A DNA stretch of 64,000 bases. It comes from Mucilaginibacter polytrichastri (lineage in GTDB: Bacteria > Bacteroidota > Bacteroidia > Sphingobacteriales > Sphingobacteriaceae). Every line of letters begins with the position of its first letter. Position 1 is the first letter of the stretch. This document shows positions 37,126-46,392 of this stretch, piece by piece. The translations under genes and the position numbers were made by a program. The notes under the pieces are model-generated. The model had not been told where the DNA came from. It ran no database searches and saw only the letters and a list, made by a program, of their open reading frames with translations. Where the stretch lies: the NCBI RefSeq assembly GCF_001911425.1, contig NZ_MPPL01000001.1:2034121-2098120 (forward strand), in the 5' to 3' direction.

Positions 37126-37650
37126 ATGAACTTTTTTGAATTTATATTTCAGGACTGGCACGTCAATAAAGGTAATGCAAAGGGCAGAATAATATTGCTG
37201 TTTTTCCGCATGGCCAACTTCTGTTCTACCCGCAAAATTTATTACTACCTAGGGTTTATTTATCTCCTGTTTTATAAAATATTGGTTGAATGGTTTTTCA
37301 GTACCGAAATTCCATGGAATGTGAAGATCGGTAAAAATTTAAGCTTGTTTCATGGGCAGGCATTGGTAATCAGTAATCAGGTTGTTATTGGTCATAACTG
37401 CACGCTTAGGCAATCTACCACTATTGGCAATAAACAATTGGCAAACGGTGGCTATAGCAGTTCGCCGGTTATTGGCAATTATGTAGATATTGGTAGTAAC
37501 GTTTGTATTATCGGCCCTGTTACTATTAATGATCAGGTACTTATTGGCAGCGGGGCTATTGTTGTTAAAGACGTTCCGCCTCATAGCACTGTAACCGGGA
37601 ATCCGGGCGTAGCTAGGCCGCGAAAAGATATTAATCCCGATACATTATGA
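37126..37650 (+). CDS. Serine acetyltransferase-like hexapeptide acyltransferase
   Basis: 174 residues. The C-terminal half is a left-handed beta-helix (VVIGHNCTLRQSTTIGNK, PVIGNYVDIGSNVCIIGPV, VLIGSGAIVVKDVPP) with the CysE-type ending VTGNPGVARP. The N-terminal half is short and hydrophobic, unlike true CysE. In an exopolysaccharide operon it more likely acetylates a sugar than serine. It overlaps the following GT4 gene by 4 bp. Confidence 0.85.
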   Translation: MNFFEFIFQDWHVNKGNAKGRIILLFFRMANFCSTRKIYYYLGFIYLLFYKILVEWFFSTEIPWNVKIGKNLSLFHGQALVISNQVVIGHNCTLRQSTTIGNKQLANGGYSSSPVIGNYVDIGSNVCIIGPVTINDQVLIGSGAIVVKDVPPHSTVTGNPGVARPRKDINPDTL

Positions 37651-38750
37651 GCAAGCCAAGAATATTATTTAGTATGCCCACACGTCACCACGTAGAAATT
37701 GCGCTGGACGAAATGGAAGGACTACAAGAGCGAGGCTACACTTGCAATAAATTTTTTTATGCGGCCAAAGATGGCGTTAGGTCAAATACAGGCCGTATGC
37801 GTGTTATATTTCAAAATGCTTTTAACCTCATCAAATTAGCCCGCTTTTTTAAACCCGATGTTATTTACTTTAATTCGAGATTAGAGGTACTGGCTGGTAT
37901 CCGCGATTTTATTACCATTTCGTTATTCAAAACTTTTTACCGTCACCCGGTTAGCTTCATCATCAAATCTCATGGATCGGACATTGATGTGTTTGAAAGT
38001 AAAAACCCATTGATCAGTAAAATTGTACTCCCATTTCTTAAAAAACATGTTTCGGCATGGCTCTTCCTTTCTACAGAAGAACGGAAAAAAATCACCGAGG
38101 CTGATTATTTGCCTGCAGCAAAAGTATTTGTTACCAAAAATATTGTACGTATTACTCAATTTAAGGCCGACGATGCTTTTAGGAAACAGTATAAGATTCC
38201 AGATCATCATAAAATTTTGCTTTTTGTAGGCCGGGTTATCAAGCAGAAGGGTATTTTCGATGTAATAAAGGCTTTCCCCCAAATAAAACAACAGCATGAT
38301 GTTAAATTAATCATAGTGGGTGATGGCACCGAACTAGAAAGCATCCAACAACTTACAATTGAACTGGGAATAACTAATCAGGTTATTTTTACCGGCTTTA
38401 TTCCCGAACAGGATGTGATACCTTTTTATGCGAATAGCGATATCCTTGTATTCCCAACTTACTTTCCGGAGGGCTTTCCGATGGCATTATTTAATGCCGT
38501 AGCAGCTGGTATGTGTATTGTTACTACCCCAACCCGTGCAGCTGTAGATTATTTAACAGAACCAGAAAATTGCCTCTGGACCGAGCCGGAGAATAGTACA
38601 AACCTTGCAAATAAGGTTAATAACCTGCTACAATCAACTGCGCTGATAACAGAAATGAAGGCCAACAACATGATTAAGGGAAACTTATTTAGCAAGCGCC
38701 AGGTATGCGTTGAATTAGCTGCAACAATTGAAAAAGTAATAAATTTATAA
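37647..38750 (+). CDS. GT4-family glycosyltransferase
   Basis: 367 residues, GT-B fold. The C-terminal domain has LLFVGRVIKQKGIFDVIKAF, LIIVGDGTELESIQQL, VIFTGFIPEQDVIPFYANSDILVFPTYF and EGFPMALFNAVAAG. In the usual EX7E motif the second Glu would fall where Asn is found (EGFPMALFN), so one acidic residue is missing. The substrate is unknown. It starts within the stop of the acyltransferase gene and shares a base with the next start (TAATG at 38748), a tightly coupled arrangement. Confidence 0.92.
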   Translation: MSKPRILFSMPTRHHVEIALDEMEGLQERGYTCNKFFYAAKDGVRSNTGRMRVIFQNAFNLIKLARFFKPDVIYFNSRLEVLAGIRDFITISLFKTFYRHPVSFIIKSHGSDIDVFESKNPLISKIVLPFLKKHVSAWLFLSTEERKKITEADYLPAAKVFVTKNIVRITQFKADDAFRKQYKIPDHHKILLFVGRVIKQKGIFDVIKAFPQIKQQHDVKLIIVGDGTELESIQQLTIELGITNQVIFTGFIPEQDVIPFYANSDILVFPTYFPEGFPMALFNAVAAGMCIVTTPTRAAVDYLTEPENCLWTEPENSTNLANKVNNLLQSTALITEMKANNMIKGNLFSKRQVCVELAATIEKVINL

Positions 38751-39289
38751 TGTCGGTAATCAACATATTAAAAAAGCTTAGAAACGAATTTCTCAGGAAA
38801 GTAGTTTACCGTAAATATAAGATAGGCCCCGGTTTTTACAGCGGCACCCGTGTAAGGATATGGGGTAAAAAAACGATATCTATCGGCAAAAACTTCTACA
38901 TTGGCCGCGATTCATTTATAGAAAGTGATGCCATTATTGGCGATAACGTATTATGGGGAAACCGTGTGGCGTTGGTTGGCCGGTATGATCATCATTATTT
39001 ACAGCCCGGGGTGCCTATCCGCCTGGCCTCGCAAATACGAGATAAGGATTACAACTGGTTAGGGCTAAACAGTGTAACCGTTATTGAAGACGATGTATGG
39101 GTAAGTTATGGCTGCACTATTTTAAGTGGTGTAACCATACATACAGGCAGCATCATTGCAGCCGGATCTGTAGTTACCAAAGATGTAGAGCCCTATTCCA
39201 TATATGGCGGTGTACCCGCAAAAAAAATTAAAGACCGCTTTGCCTCAAAGCAAGAATTAGAACTTCATCTAAGTATGCTTAAGGCATAA
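38750..39289 (+). CDS. WbbJ/WcaF-type hexapeptide O-acetyltransferase
   Basis: 179 residues. It is a left-handed beta-helix with SIGKNFYIGRDSFIESDAIIGDNV, a central HH loop (VGRYDHHYLQPG), then VIEDDVWVSYGCTILSGV and the closing GSVVTKDVEPYSIYGGVPAKKI. It probably O-acetylates a sugar of the repeat unit. It is the last gene of the continuous operon that starts with the wza-type gene; 280 bp separate it from the next gene. Confidence 0.88.
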   Translation: MSVINILKKLRNEFLRKVVYRKYKIGPGFYSGTRVRIWGKKTISIGKNFYIGRDSFIESDAIIGDNVLWGNRVALVGRYDHHYLQPGVPIRLASQIRDKDYNWLGLNSVTVIEDDVWVSYGCTILSGVTIHTGSIIAAGSVVTKDVEPYSIYGGVPAKKIKDRFASKQELELHLSMLKA

Positions 39290-39482
39290 TCATTAGGAGG
39301 TTTCAATTATACCCATAGTGTTCAGAATACACAACATTATGTATGCTGTGAAATTTAATAAAATGACTAAAAAGGTCTTTTTTATTCTTATTAGGAATAT
39401 TTTATCTACATAAAGTAATATTGAGTTATAAATATTTCTCCATAGTGTTTTTATTATTCTATAGTTAATTTTTGATTTTTTG

Positions 39483-39497
39483 TGGCATAATTCGTGA
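39483..39497 (+). promoter_or_regulatory. TGGCA-type site upstream of WecG/TagA copy B
   Basis: TTTTGTGGCATAATTCGTGA lies 73 bp before the ATG. The TTTGTGGCA-N-AATT core matches the site before the paralogue at 27288 (TTTGTGGCACAATT). The match to a sigma-54 -12 element is weak, so a shared regulator site is equally possible. Confidence 0.3.
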
Positions 39498-39569
39498 TTA
39501 ACTGCCAATATTAATTTATTGATTTATAATTAAGTCAATCGTATTTTTTATAAAAAACGCTAATACAAA

Positions 39570-40361
39570 ATGTCTCAAAATAATAAATATGATAACTTTT
39601 CGGGTTATCATTTATACTCAGAAACGCTAAACCAACTTCCAATTAAACCCAAACTTTTGGTTAATACTATCAATCAATATTCATATTGTATTGCAGACCA
39701 AGATTCGGATTTTAAAGATTCATTACAAAAATCTGATGTTTTATTACCAGACGGAGTTGGTGTAGTTAAGGCAGCTCGATTTCTAACAGGTAAAACAATT
39801 AAAAAAATTGCAGGTGCAGATCTTCATCAATATTTACTGGAGTCATTGAATGAAAAAAGCGGTAAATGTTTTTATCTCGGGGCTACTCCTCAAACATTAG
39901 AAAAAATTAAGGCCAGAATTGCAATTGAATATCCCAATATTAAAGTGGAAACATATTCGCCGCCATTTAAAAAGGAATTTAGTGTAATTGATAATCACAA
40001 AATATTAGATGCCGTAAATGCTTTCAGACCAGATGTATTATTTGTGGGCATGACAGCCCCTAAACAAGAAATATGGGCAACTAAAAATAAATGGGCATTG
40101 GACACTAAGTTAATTTGTTCTATCGGTGCAGTGTTTGATTTCTATGCAGGCACTGTTAAACGCCCAAACAAACTATGGATAAAATTTGGCTTGGAGTGGC
40201 TGGGCCGGTTAATATCTGAGCCTAAGCGTTTATGGAAAAGATACCTGTATTTCGGGCCTATATTTGCCGGTTTAATATTAAAAGAGAAACTAAAACAGAT
40301 ATTCGCAAAGCCAATTGTAGAACCTGTTTACAACATTAAATCATTAAGGTCAGCTGCCTGA
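39570..40361 (+). CDS. WecG/TagA/CpsF-family glycosyltransferase, copy B
   Basis: 263 residues, GT26. Same motif order as the gene at 26512: INQYSYCIADQDSDF, DGVGVVKAARFLTG, KIAGADLHQYLLE, PDVLFVGMTAPKQEIWA, GAVFDFYAGTVKRPNK and a C-terminal YLYFGPIFAGLIL. By eye roughly two-thirds of residues are identical between the two, so they are true paralogues. It stands alone 280 bp after the main operon with its own promoter-like site. It should add one sugar to a lipid-linked acceptor. Confidence 0.92.
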   Translation: MSQNNKYDNFSGYHLYSETLNQLPIKPKLLVNTINQYSYCIADQDSDFKDSLQKSDVLLPDGVGVVKAARFLTGKTIKKIAGADLHQYLLESLNEKSGKCFYLGATPQTLEKIKARIAIEYPNIKVETYSPPFKKEFSVIDNHKILDAVNAFRPDVLFVGMTAPKQEIWATKNKWALDTKLICSIGAVFDFYAGTVKRPNKLWIKFGLEWLGRLISEPKRLWKRYLYFGPIFAGLILKEKLKQIFAKPIVEPVYNIKSLRSAA

Positions 40362-40376
40362 TCTTAATGATTTAAT

Positions 40377-42473
40377 CTAACGCTCATCATTGGCAGCTAC
40401 AGCAGCTACAACTACTTTTTGTGGTACATTATAAGCCGCTATCTCTTTCTTGTCAGCACTATTATTTTGCTCAGACTTGGCAATGGTTTGCTCATTAGCT
40501 ACCAATATAATAGATGAAAAAGGATCAATGCTTACTTTATCTTTGTAAACATTATGATGTACATCAACATATGGCTTATCCAGCTTTATCGTTCTTACCT
40601 CGTTTGTTACATTAAATTCAAACATGATGTCCTGGTAGGGTAAAAGTTCTATAGAAAACTGGTCTTTACCGTAAGCTGTTTTCCACCGGGTTAAGTTGTA
40701 GGTTTGATTAACACCTTTGCCATTTTTTACGGTTGAGGCCATAATAGCGCTTATCTCCTTTTTTAGCTGGCAATAATAATTGCTGTCTATTTGCCCAAAG
40801 GATATAATATCGTCCTGCTGAGAAGAGAATTTCGCATTGGGCTGCAGGTCATTTAAAGAAAAGAAAGTATTGTTACGAATGTTATTATTTCGGATATAAG
40901 TGCTGGTTTCTAAATAATGATCTTGTTCTAATCTAAGTTGCACGCCGTTATTAAAAACGGTGTTACCATAAATATTAATGTCTTTAGCGTTGTGGATTTT
41001 TATACCATTATTAGCACATAAGGAAACTGTGTTGCCGGTAATAGCCACACTTTCGGTATTATCATCAATATAAATGCCTTCTGCTTGTAATGATAGCGGA
41101 AATGTTGTGCCAGCGCCATTACCTATGCCATGCATAATAATATTGCCAACCACACGCTTACTCATTGTTTTAGACCAATCACCTATGTAAATTCCTGCGC
41201 CATCATCTTTTGTAAGGCAGAAATAAGTGATGTAATTATTTTTAACGTACGATGACGTACCGCCGAAGTAGACGCCGTTATAACCTGTACTATCTATTTT
41301 GTTTCTTTCTATCTGGGTGTTATCTCCAAATGATGTAATAGCTTCATAAGTACCAGAACCACTTTTTCCTAAACCGGGTATTAAGCCGGTATTTTTAATT
41401 TCATTATTAATAACGGCAGAATTAACACAGCCCGCGTCCATATTAACGCCTCCGCTCAATGAGTGATTAAGGATACAATTTTGAATAGCCAAAAATGGAG
41501 AATAACTAGCCGAAATAGCATCGGCTCCAGTTAAATCAGTTGTACAATGCCTTAAAGTTATTTTGCTCGAATTGGTAATGTTAAAGGCATTGTTACCCGC
41601 ACCAATAAAAGATAAGTTTTCGAAAACGATGTTGTTAAACTTAGTAATATTTACAAGGTTGCTTTCTGCATTAGTTTTAATAACTAAGTTTTCGGGATTC
41701 TTATTACCAACGTAGATCATCATCATTTTACGTGATGCATCATAATACCATTCGCCAAATTGGTCTAACGTTTTAATATTTTTTTGTATAAAGTAGCCAA
41801 AACCATTTGTAGGCATATCTTTAGTACCTGCAGCATAAGTTATAACCCCGCCTGCGTTTGATGTTATTGTGCTTTTATCAATAATCCATCTGTTTTTACG
41901 AATCACAACTTCGCTTCCGGTCCAATTGGTCAAATCACCAGATTGATTATCTATAATAGATGTATTCCCCTGATGCGATTTGTAAGTTAAATAGCCTTTA
42001 TTAGGATAACGTCCTATAGCCTGCTGAACTCCATTTAAAATCAGCATACTGCCATCAGTTACACAAGGGCTTTCGTAAACACCATTCTTAACTAACTTCC
42101 AGTTTTTAAGTGTAGTCAGTCCGCTTATTTGAGGATTGTTTCCGTTGCCATAAGCACCAAAGTAAATAGGTGCAAAAACGGCTCCGGATTTAGCTACCGT
42201 AATAGCACCATAAAAGGTCTCCCCTCTTTTAAATAATATAGAGTCTCCGGCACCAAGAGATTTAAAATAAACGTTTAATTTATTGATTGATTTCCAGGGG
42301 GTAGATGGGTTATGAGCCTGGATGTCGGTATAAGCATCGTTACCAGTTGAGCTTGATATATAATAAGTAGTGGCATATGAATTGTTACAGCCGAACAAAA
42401 TAACGGCCAACAATAAAACCCTGGATAGATTAAATTTGACAAGCATACTGTGCAAACATGGGGTATATTTCAT
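40377..42473 (-). CDS. Exported right-handed parallel beta-helix protein B
   Basis: 698 residues. The N-terminal signal is LLLAVILFGCNNSYATTYYIS; cleavage could be by signal peptidase I after YAT or by lipoprotein processing at Cys 29. The body is a long beta-helix with right-handed repeat coils (NIVFENLSFIGAGNNAF, GIYIDDNTESVAITGNTVSL, GIKIHNAKDINIYGNTVFN). The C-terminal 100 residues look like a separate beta-sandwich. It converges on the WecG/TagA copy B gene, with only 15 bp between their stops. A polysaccharide lyase or hydrolase role is plausible in this locus but unproven. Confidence 0.85.
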   Translation of the reverse strand: MKYTPCLHSMLVKFNLSRVLLLAVILFGCNNSYATTYYISSSTGNDAYTDIQAHNPSTPWKSINKLNVYFKSLGAGDSILFKRGETFYGAITVAKSGAVFAPIYFGAYGNGNNPQISGLTTLKNWKLVKNGVYESPCVTDGSMLILNGVQQAIGRYPNKGYLTYKSHQGNTSIIDNQSGDLTNWTGSEVVIRKNRWIIDKSTITSNAGGVITYAAGTKDMPTNGFGYFIQKNIKTLDQFGEWYYDASRKMMMIYVGNKNPENLVIKTNAESNLVNITKFNNIVFENLSFIGAGNNAFNITNSSKITLRHCTTDLTGADAISASYSPFLAIQNCILNHSLSGGVNMDAGCVNSAVINNEIKNTGLIPGLGKSGSGTYEAITSFGDNTQIERNKIDSTGYNGVYFGGTSSYVKNNYITYFCLTKDDGAGIYIGDWSKTMSKRVVGNIIMHGIGNGAGTTFPLSLQAEGIYIDDNTESVAITGNTVSLCANNGIKIHNAKDINIYGNTVFNNGVQLRLEQDHYLETSTYIRNNNIRNNTFFSLNDLQPNAKFSSQQDDIISFGQIDSNYYCQLKKEISAIMASTVKNGKGVNQTYNLTRWKTAYGKDQFSIELLPYQDIMFEFNVTNEVRTIKLDKPYVDVHHNVYKDKVSIDPFSSIILVANEQTIAKSEQNNSADKKEIAAYNVPQKVVVAAVAANDER

Positions 42474-42823
42474 AACTCATTAATGCTTTATTATTTGTTT
42501 TTGGATAACCGACTAAAAGCATATATAATTATATATCACAGCGCCTTTTATCAATATTTGTTTAAGTACAATTACAAAGCTCATATAGCTTTCGCATGTA
42601 TTGTTGTTGTATACGTGAGGTGGGTTATTAAAGTTGTATATAAATGGCTTATATACAAACATTAACGCCATTGTATATAGTAAAAAGGTATATTGAGAGG
42701 GTAATTTGCTCTATTTTGTGGTATTTAAATCAAACATTAACAGCTGGTTTGGGTTAATACTGAATTCGGCTGAAGTTAGGTTTTAGCTGTATCGGATTAA
42801 AAATCAATCGACACGTCAATCTC
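42474..42823. other. Intergenic region between beta-helix B and acyltransferase genes
   Basis: 350 bp, AT-rich, between divergent genes, with no credible ORF. A TTTTGTGGTA sequence near 42714 resembles the TTTGTGGCA element seen before both WecG/TagA genes. Confidence 0.4.
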
Positions 42824-43426
42824 TTGAAACAAAAAGTTTTTGTATTTAAAGTATTCTTTGAACTGATAAGATGTGCACCGCACTTGCTGCTATTTGCACT
42901 GCATAAAAACAGAAAAATTATTTATGCCGATGTAGACAGGTGGGTTAAAATATATGCGCTTAACTACAGCAGGCCCGTCAGCTTCTTATATCTGTTAAGT
43001 TTTTATCCTGAATATCGTAACGTATTTTATTTACGCGTAGGTGCCTGGAAATACCTTATAAATATTATTTGCCCCAAGCTATCTACATTATACATTTACA
43101 CCAATGATGTAGGTAAAGGCCTGTTTATACAGCACGGTTTCGCTACCATTATTGCCGCCAAATCAATAGGCGAAAATTGCTGGATTAATCAGCAGGTAAC
43201 TATAGGCTACAGTAATGAAACAGACCAGCCTACATTAAACAACAATGTAACTGTTAATGCAGGTGCCAAAGTTATCGGTAATGTTTTAATCGGAGATAAT
43301 TCGATTGTTGGAGCCAATGCAGTGGTGGTTAAAAATGTGCCTGCCAACTGTACGGTGGTGGGTGTGCCTGCTTATATTATTAAAAAGGATGGTATAAAGG
43401 TACAGGCAGGCGATCAGAAATTATAG
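42824..43426 (+). CDS. Serine acetyltransferase-like acyltransferase, TTG start
   Basis: 200 residues. The start is probably TTG at 42824: no ATG lies between it and the upstream in-frame stop at 42761, and the next residues already belong to the protein. The C-terminal half is a CysE-like beta-helix (GKGLFIQHGFATIIAAKSIGEN, VTIGYSNETDQPTLNNNVTVNAGAKVIG, VKNVPANCTVVGVPAYII). The N-terminal half has a hydrophobic segment. It is a relative of the enzyme at 37126 and probably an O- or N-acetyltransferase for the exopolysaccharide. It closes the locus. Confidence 0.82.
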   Translation: MKQKVFVFKVFFELIRCAPHLLLFALHKNRKIIYADVDRWVKIYALNYSRPVSFLYLLSFYPEYRNVFYLRVGAWKYLINIICPKLSTLYIYTNDVGKGLFIQHGFATIIAAKSIGENCWINQQVTIGYSNETDQPTLNNNVTVNAGAKVIGNVLIGDNSIVGANAVVVKNVPANCTVVGVPAYIIKKDGIKVQAGDQKL

Positions 43427-43500
43427 CTTTAACTGTAGCTTAAATAAAGATTGTATTAAATTGATTTACAGATACTTGCAGAGTACTGATGTAATCCTAT

Positions 43501-44955
43501 TTAATTTAATAAAGGCAGGTCAAAATAAAATGTTGAGCCTTCTTTACCTTTGCTTTCTACACCAATTGTACCGTTATGCGCTTTGATGATCTCTGCAGCA
43601 ATATATAATCCCATACCAAAACCTTCCATTTTTCGGGCCTTTACATGGTCTGTTCTGGAAAATCGCTGAAACAGACTTTTTTGATTTTCCAATGGAATAC
43701 CTATTCCATGGTCTAGAACACTAGTCCGCACCATTTTAGTTTGCTCGTCTACACTAATATTAACAATGATCTGCCCTGCTTCGGGAGAATATTTAATAGC
43801 ATTAGTGAGCAAATTGGTTAGTACCTGGCCAATTCTAAACCGGTCGGCAGATACTCGTGCATCACACATTTCGCTAACGGCAACATGATGTTTGGTATTG
43901 GCAAGATTTACTTCCTGTACCAGATCAATAATCAGTTCCAATAATACAAAGGGTTCTTTTTTAAGTTGTATTGTGCCTGTTTTAAAAGCCGAAGCATCCA
44001 GTAGGAAAGATGTTAAGCGGTTTAGCTTATCCGACTGTACCATAATACGGTCTATTGTTGTAGTTACCCGCTCGTTAACCTTATCTTTAAGTTCAATACT
44101 CAATATCTGGGTGTAGCTCCTAATAACAGATATCGGCGTTTTAAGTTCATGACTGGCCACACTTATAAAGTCTTCCTTAGCCTGCTCCAGTTTACGTTGC
44201 AGGGTAACATCCTGAAAAGTTAGTAAATGCTGGCCAATGGATTTAAAAGTTTGAAAAACTTTACGGCAAGATACCAGCAATGTACCATCTTGCGCCTCAT
44301 CGGTACCTTTATATAATAATTCAAAGTTCTCGAAGCTGTCATAATGCTGCATTTCCTCTTCCAGCGGTTTGGAGTCAAGCGTGGCAGAGAGGATCTCAAA
44401 TAGATTTTTCCCTTCGGCCTCAGCCTTGTTAACTTCAAAAAGTTTAAAAAAAGCCTTACTTGCAGAATTTATCGTCAGGTCAGCATTTAAAATCAGGATA
44501 GGTTCTTTTGATGTTTCTACAATGCTTTGCGCATATTTACGAGCTTCCAGGGCATCGTCTTCTGCTTCCTTCCTCCTGCTTAAATTACGTAGAATTTTAG
44601 TGTAGCCAATGTGCTCGTTTTCACTGTTGTACAATGGAAATACGAGGCCGCTTGCCCAAAACAATGTGCCGTTTTTTCTTTGGTGATATCTTTCGTCTAC
44701 ACCCCGGCCCTTTTCTAGTGCTTCTGCAAACTCATGCTCTGGTACGCCATTTTTACAATCTTCATCTGTAAAGATCATGCTTGCAGATTTCCCGCAAATT
44801 TCGTCTTCTGTATAGCCTAAAACCTCTTCTGCACCCCTGTTCCAGGTGGTTACAATTGCGTTCTTATCGGTAGTAAATACGCCGTAATCTTCCAGACTCT
44901 CCAGTATATTTTTGTAGAAATCATTATCTAACTGAGAAAAATTCGAAACTTTCAT
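43501..44955 (-). CDS. Cytoplasmic PAS-PAS sensor histidine kinase
   Basis: 484 residues without a membrane segment. PAS domains at about 12-125 (VTTWNRGAEEVLGYTEDEICG) and 140-255, then HisKA with H269 (VASHELKTPISVIRSY) and HATPase with NLLTNAIKYSPEAG, DHGIGIP and GFGMGLYIA. No receiver domain and no adjacent response regulator, so it is an orphan kinase, probably sensing a diffusible or redox signal. The long hairpin at 45045-45098 lies upstream of its start. Confidence 0.92.
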   Translation of the reverse strand: MKVSNFSQLDNDFYKNILESLEDYGVFTTDKNAIVTTWNRGAEEVLGYTEDEICGKSASMIFTDEDCKNGVPEHEFAEALEKGRGVDERYHQRKNGTLFWASGLVFPLYNSENEHIGYTKILRNLSRRKEAEDDALEARKYAQSIVETSKEPILILNADLTINSASKAFFKLFEVNKAEAEGKNLFEILSATLDSKPLEEEMQHYDSFENFELLYKGTDEAQDGTLLVSCRKVFQTFKSIGQHLLTFQDVTLQRKLEQAKEDFISVASHELKTPISVIRSYTQILSIELKDKVNERVTTTIDRIMVQSDKLNRLTSFLLDASAFKTGTIQLKKEPFVLLELIIDLVQEVNLANTKHHVAVSEMCDARVSADRFRIGQVLTNLLTNAIKYSPEAGQIIVNISVDEQTKMVRTSVLDHGIGIPLENQKSLFQRFSRTDHVKARKMEGFGMGLYIAAEIIKAHNGTIGVESKGKEGSTFYFDLPLLN

Positions 44956-45044
44956 ATGAATTATATTGCAACCGGATAAAGGTATTAATTTAATTAACGG
45001 ACATACTATTTTTAAATTTTAACAAAAAATATGAAACGTTTTAT

Positions 45045-45098
45045 TAGCCGCAAAAAAAGCCTCAAAGACTGATGTCTTTGAGGCTTTTTTTGCGGCTA
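45045..45098 (-). terminator. 25-bp perfect hairpin, original terminator of the SDR gene
   Basis: Arms 45045-45069 and 45074-45098 pair perfectly around a TGAT loop; the stem includes A7/T7 and GCCTCAAAGAC. Without the IS it would sit about 25 bp after the stop of the minus-strand SDR gene, so it was that gene's terminator. The last three bases (CTA, 45096-45098) are the left target duplication of IS copy 1. Confidence 0.8.
45096..45098. repeat. Target-site duplication CTA, left of IS copy 1
   Basis: CTA directly abuts the TG end of the element and is repeated at 46451-46453 next to its CA end. A 3-bp duplication is usual for IS3-family elements. Confidence 0.85.
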
Positions 45099-45139
45099 TG
45101 TCTCGTCCTGAAAAAAGTTGACTAAAATATAGTCAACAA

Positions 45140-45538
45140 ATGGAAAGTCAAAGAATTAAATCAAAACATGTAAGCCCGGGCGGGCGCTACAGTTTATCGT
45201 TCAAAAAGAAAGTTGTTCAGGAATATGAACGAGGGTTTTTGAACAAAGATCAGTTACAAGCCAAATATGGTTTAGGCGGCAATTCAGTGATATTGCAATG
45301 GTGCCGTAAGTATGGTAAATTGCACCATCCTGAAAAAGGTGCATTAGGCCGGCCGATGAAAGATCCACAAAAACAACGTATCAAAGACCTGGAGAAGCAA
45401 CTGGAAGAAGCCAAGCTTAAATTAGTGGCTTACGAGAAATTGATTGAGATTGCTGAAAAGGAAGATGGCATAAACATCTTAAAAAAAGACGGCGCCAAAC
45501 AATCAGTGAGCTTGCCAAAATGTATCCAAGAAAAGTAA
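45140..45538 (+). CDS. IS3-family transposase OrfA (copy 1)
   Basis: 132 residues. Helix-turn-helix of the IS3 OrfA type (YSLSFKKKVVQEYERG to NSVILQWCRKYG), then a leucine-zipper-like coiled coil (RIKDLEKQLEEAKLKLVAYEKL). A run of seven A (TTA AAA AAA GAC) near 45479-45488 is a -1 slippery site. Slipping there continues into orfB through RRRQTISELAK, giving the OrfAB transposase. The separate OrfA usually regulates transposition. Confidence 0.93.
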   Translation: MESQRIKSKHVSPGGRYSLSFKKKVVQEYERGFLNKDQLQAKYGLGGNSVILQWCRKYGKLHHPEKGALGRPMKDPQKQRIKDLEKQLEEAKLKLVAYEKLIEIAEKEDGINILKKDGAKQSVSLPKCIQEK

Positions 45539-46392
45539 GTATGTTTTGCGTATTGTTTGGCCTGAGTAAACAGGCTTACTATAAACAGATTAAGCAACGA
45601 CAAGAGAAGATTATTTTACGCAAACAGGCCAGAGCATCGGTCTTGCAATTACGCAGAAGTATGCCGCGATTAGGCACACGCAAACTTCACTATTTGCTAA
45701 AAGAAAATAATGTCTTGATAGGCAGGGATTATCTATTTGACCTGCTTCGGGACGAAGGGTTGCTTGTTTTAAAACGGAAAAGGTATACTTTAACGACTAA
45801 CTCAAAACACTGGTTGCGCAAATATCCTAATCTGATCAAAGAGATGCTCATTGTTCGTCCTGAACAGCTTTGGGTAGCCGATATTACCTACCTGGATGCA
45901 AAGGATGGCAATCTGTATCTTCATTTAATTACAGATGCCTATTCCAAACGCATTATGGGATATGAACTCTGCAACAACATGGAAGCAGCTTCAACACTTA
46001 AAGCCTTACAAATGGCTATTGAGAACCGGCAATATAAAAGTAATGTGTTGATACATCATTCAGACCGCGGTTTACAGTATTGCAGTAAGCTTTATACATC
46101 TTGTCTTATTCGAAATGGAATAAGAATATCTATGACAGAAAATGGTGACCCTTATGAAAATGCTATTGCCGAACGAGTAAATGGTATTCTGAAAGATGAG
46201 TTCGGCCTGTCAGATCAAATGGAGGATCTTATAGACGCCTCATTGCAAACCGACCAAAGTATAGTTACTTATAATAATCAAAGACCACACCTAAGCTGCA
46301 GTATGCTTACACCAAAGCAAATGCACAACCAGCAAGCCATCAAACTAAGGACATACAACAAAAAAGCTCAAACATCTTTAGTGGATGTTTGA
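45520..46392 (+). CDS. IS3-family transposase OrfB, DDE integrase (copy 1)
   Basis: 290 residues, overlapping orfA by 19 bp in the -1 frame. The HTH_21 region near the N-terminus is followed by an rve/DDE core: WVADITYLDA (first Asp), IHHSDRGLQYCS (second Asp) and NAIAERVNGILKDEF (Glu). The frame is open upstream of its ATG as far as the orfA slippery site, so the active enzyme is likely the frameshifted OrfAB. The last codons lie inside a terminator stem. Confidence 0.95.
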   Translation: MYPRKVSMFCVLFGLSKQAYYKQIKQRQEKIILRKQARASVLQLRRSMPRLGTRKLHYLLKENNVLIGRDYLFDLLRDEGLLVLKRKRYTLTTNSKHWLRKYPNLIKEMLIVRPEQLWVADITYLDAKDGNLYLHLITDAYSKRIMGYELCNNMEAASTLKALQMAIENRQYKSNVLIHHSDRGLQYCSKLYTSCLIRNGIRISMTENGDPYENAIAERVNGILKDEFGLSDQMEDLIDASLQTDQSIVTYNNQRPHLSCSMLTPKQMHNQQAIKLRTYNKKAQTSLVDV

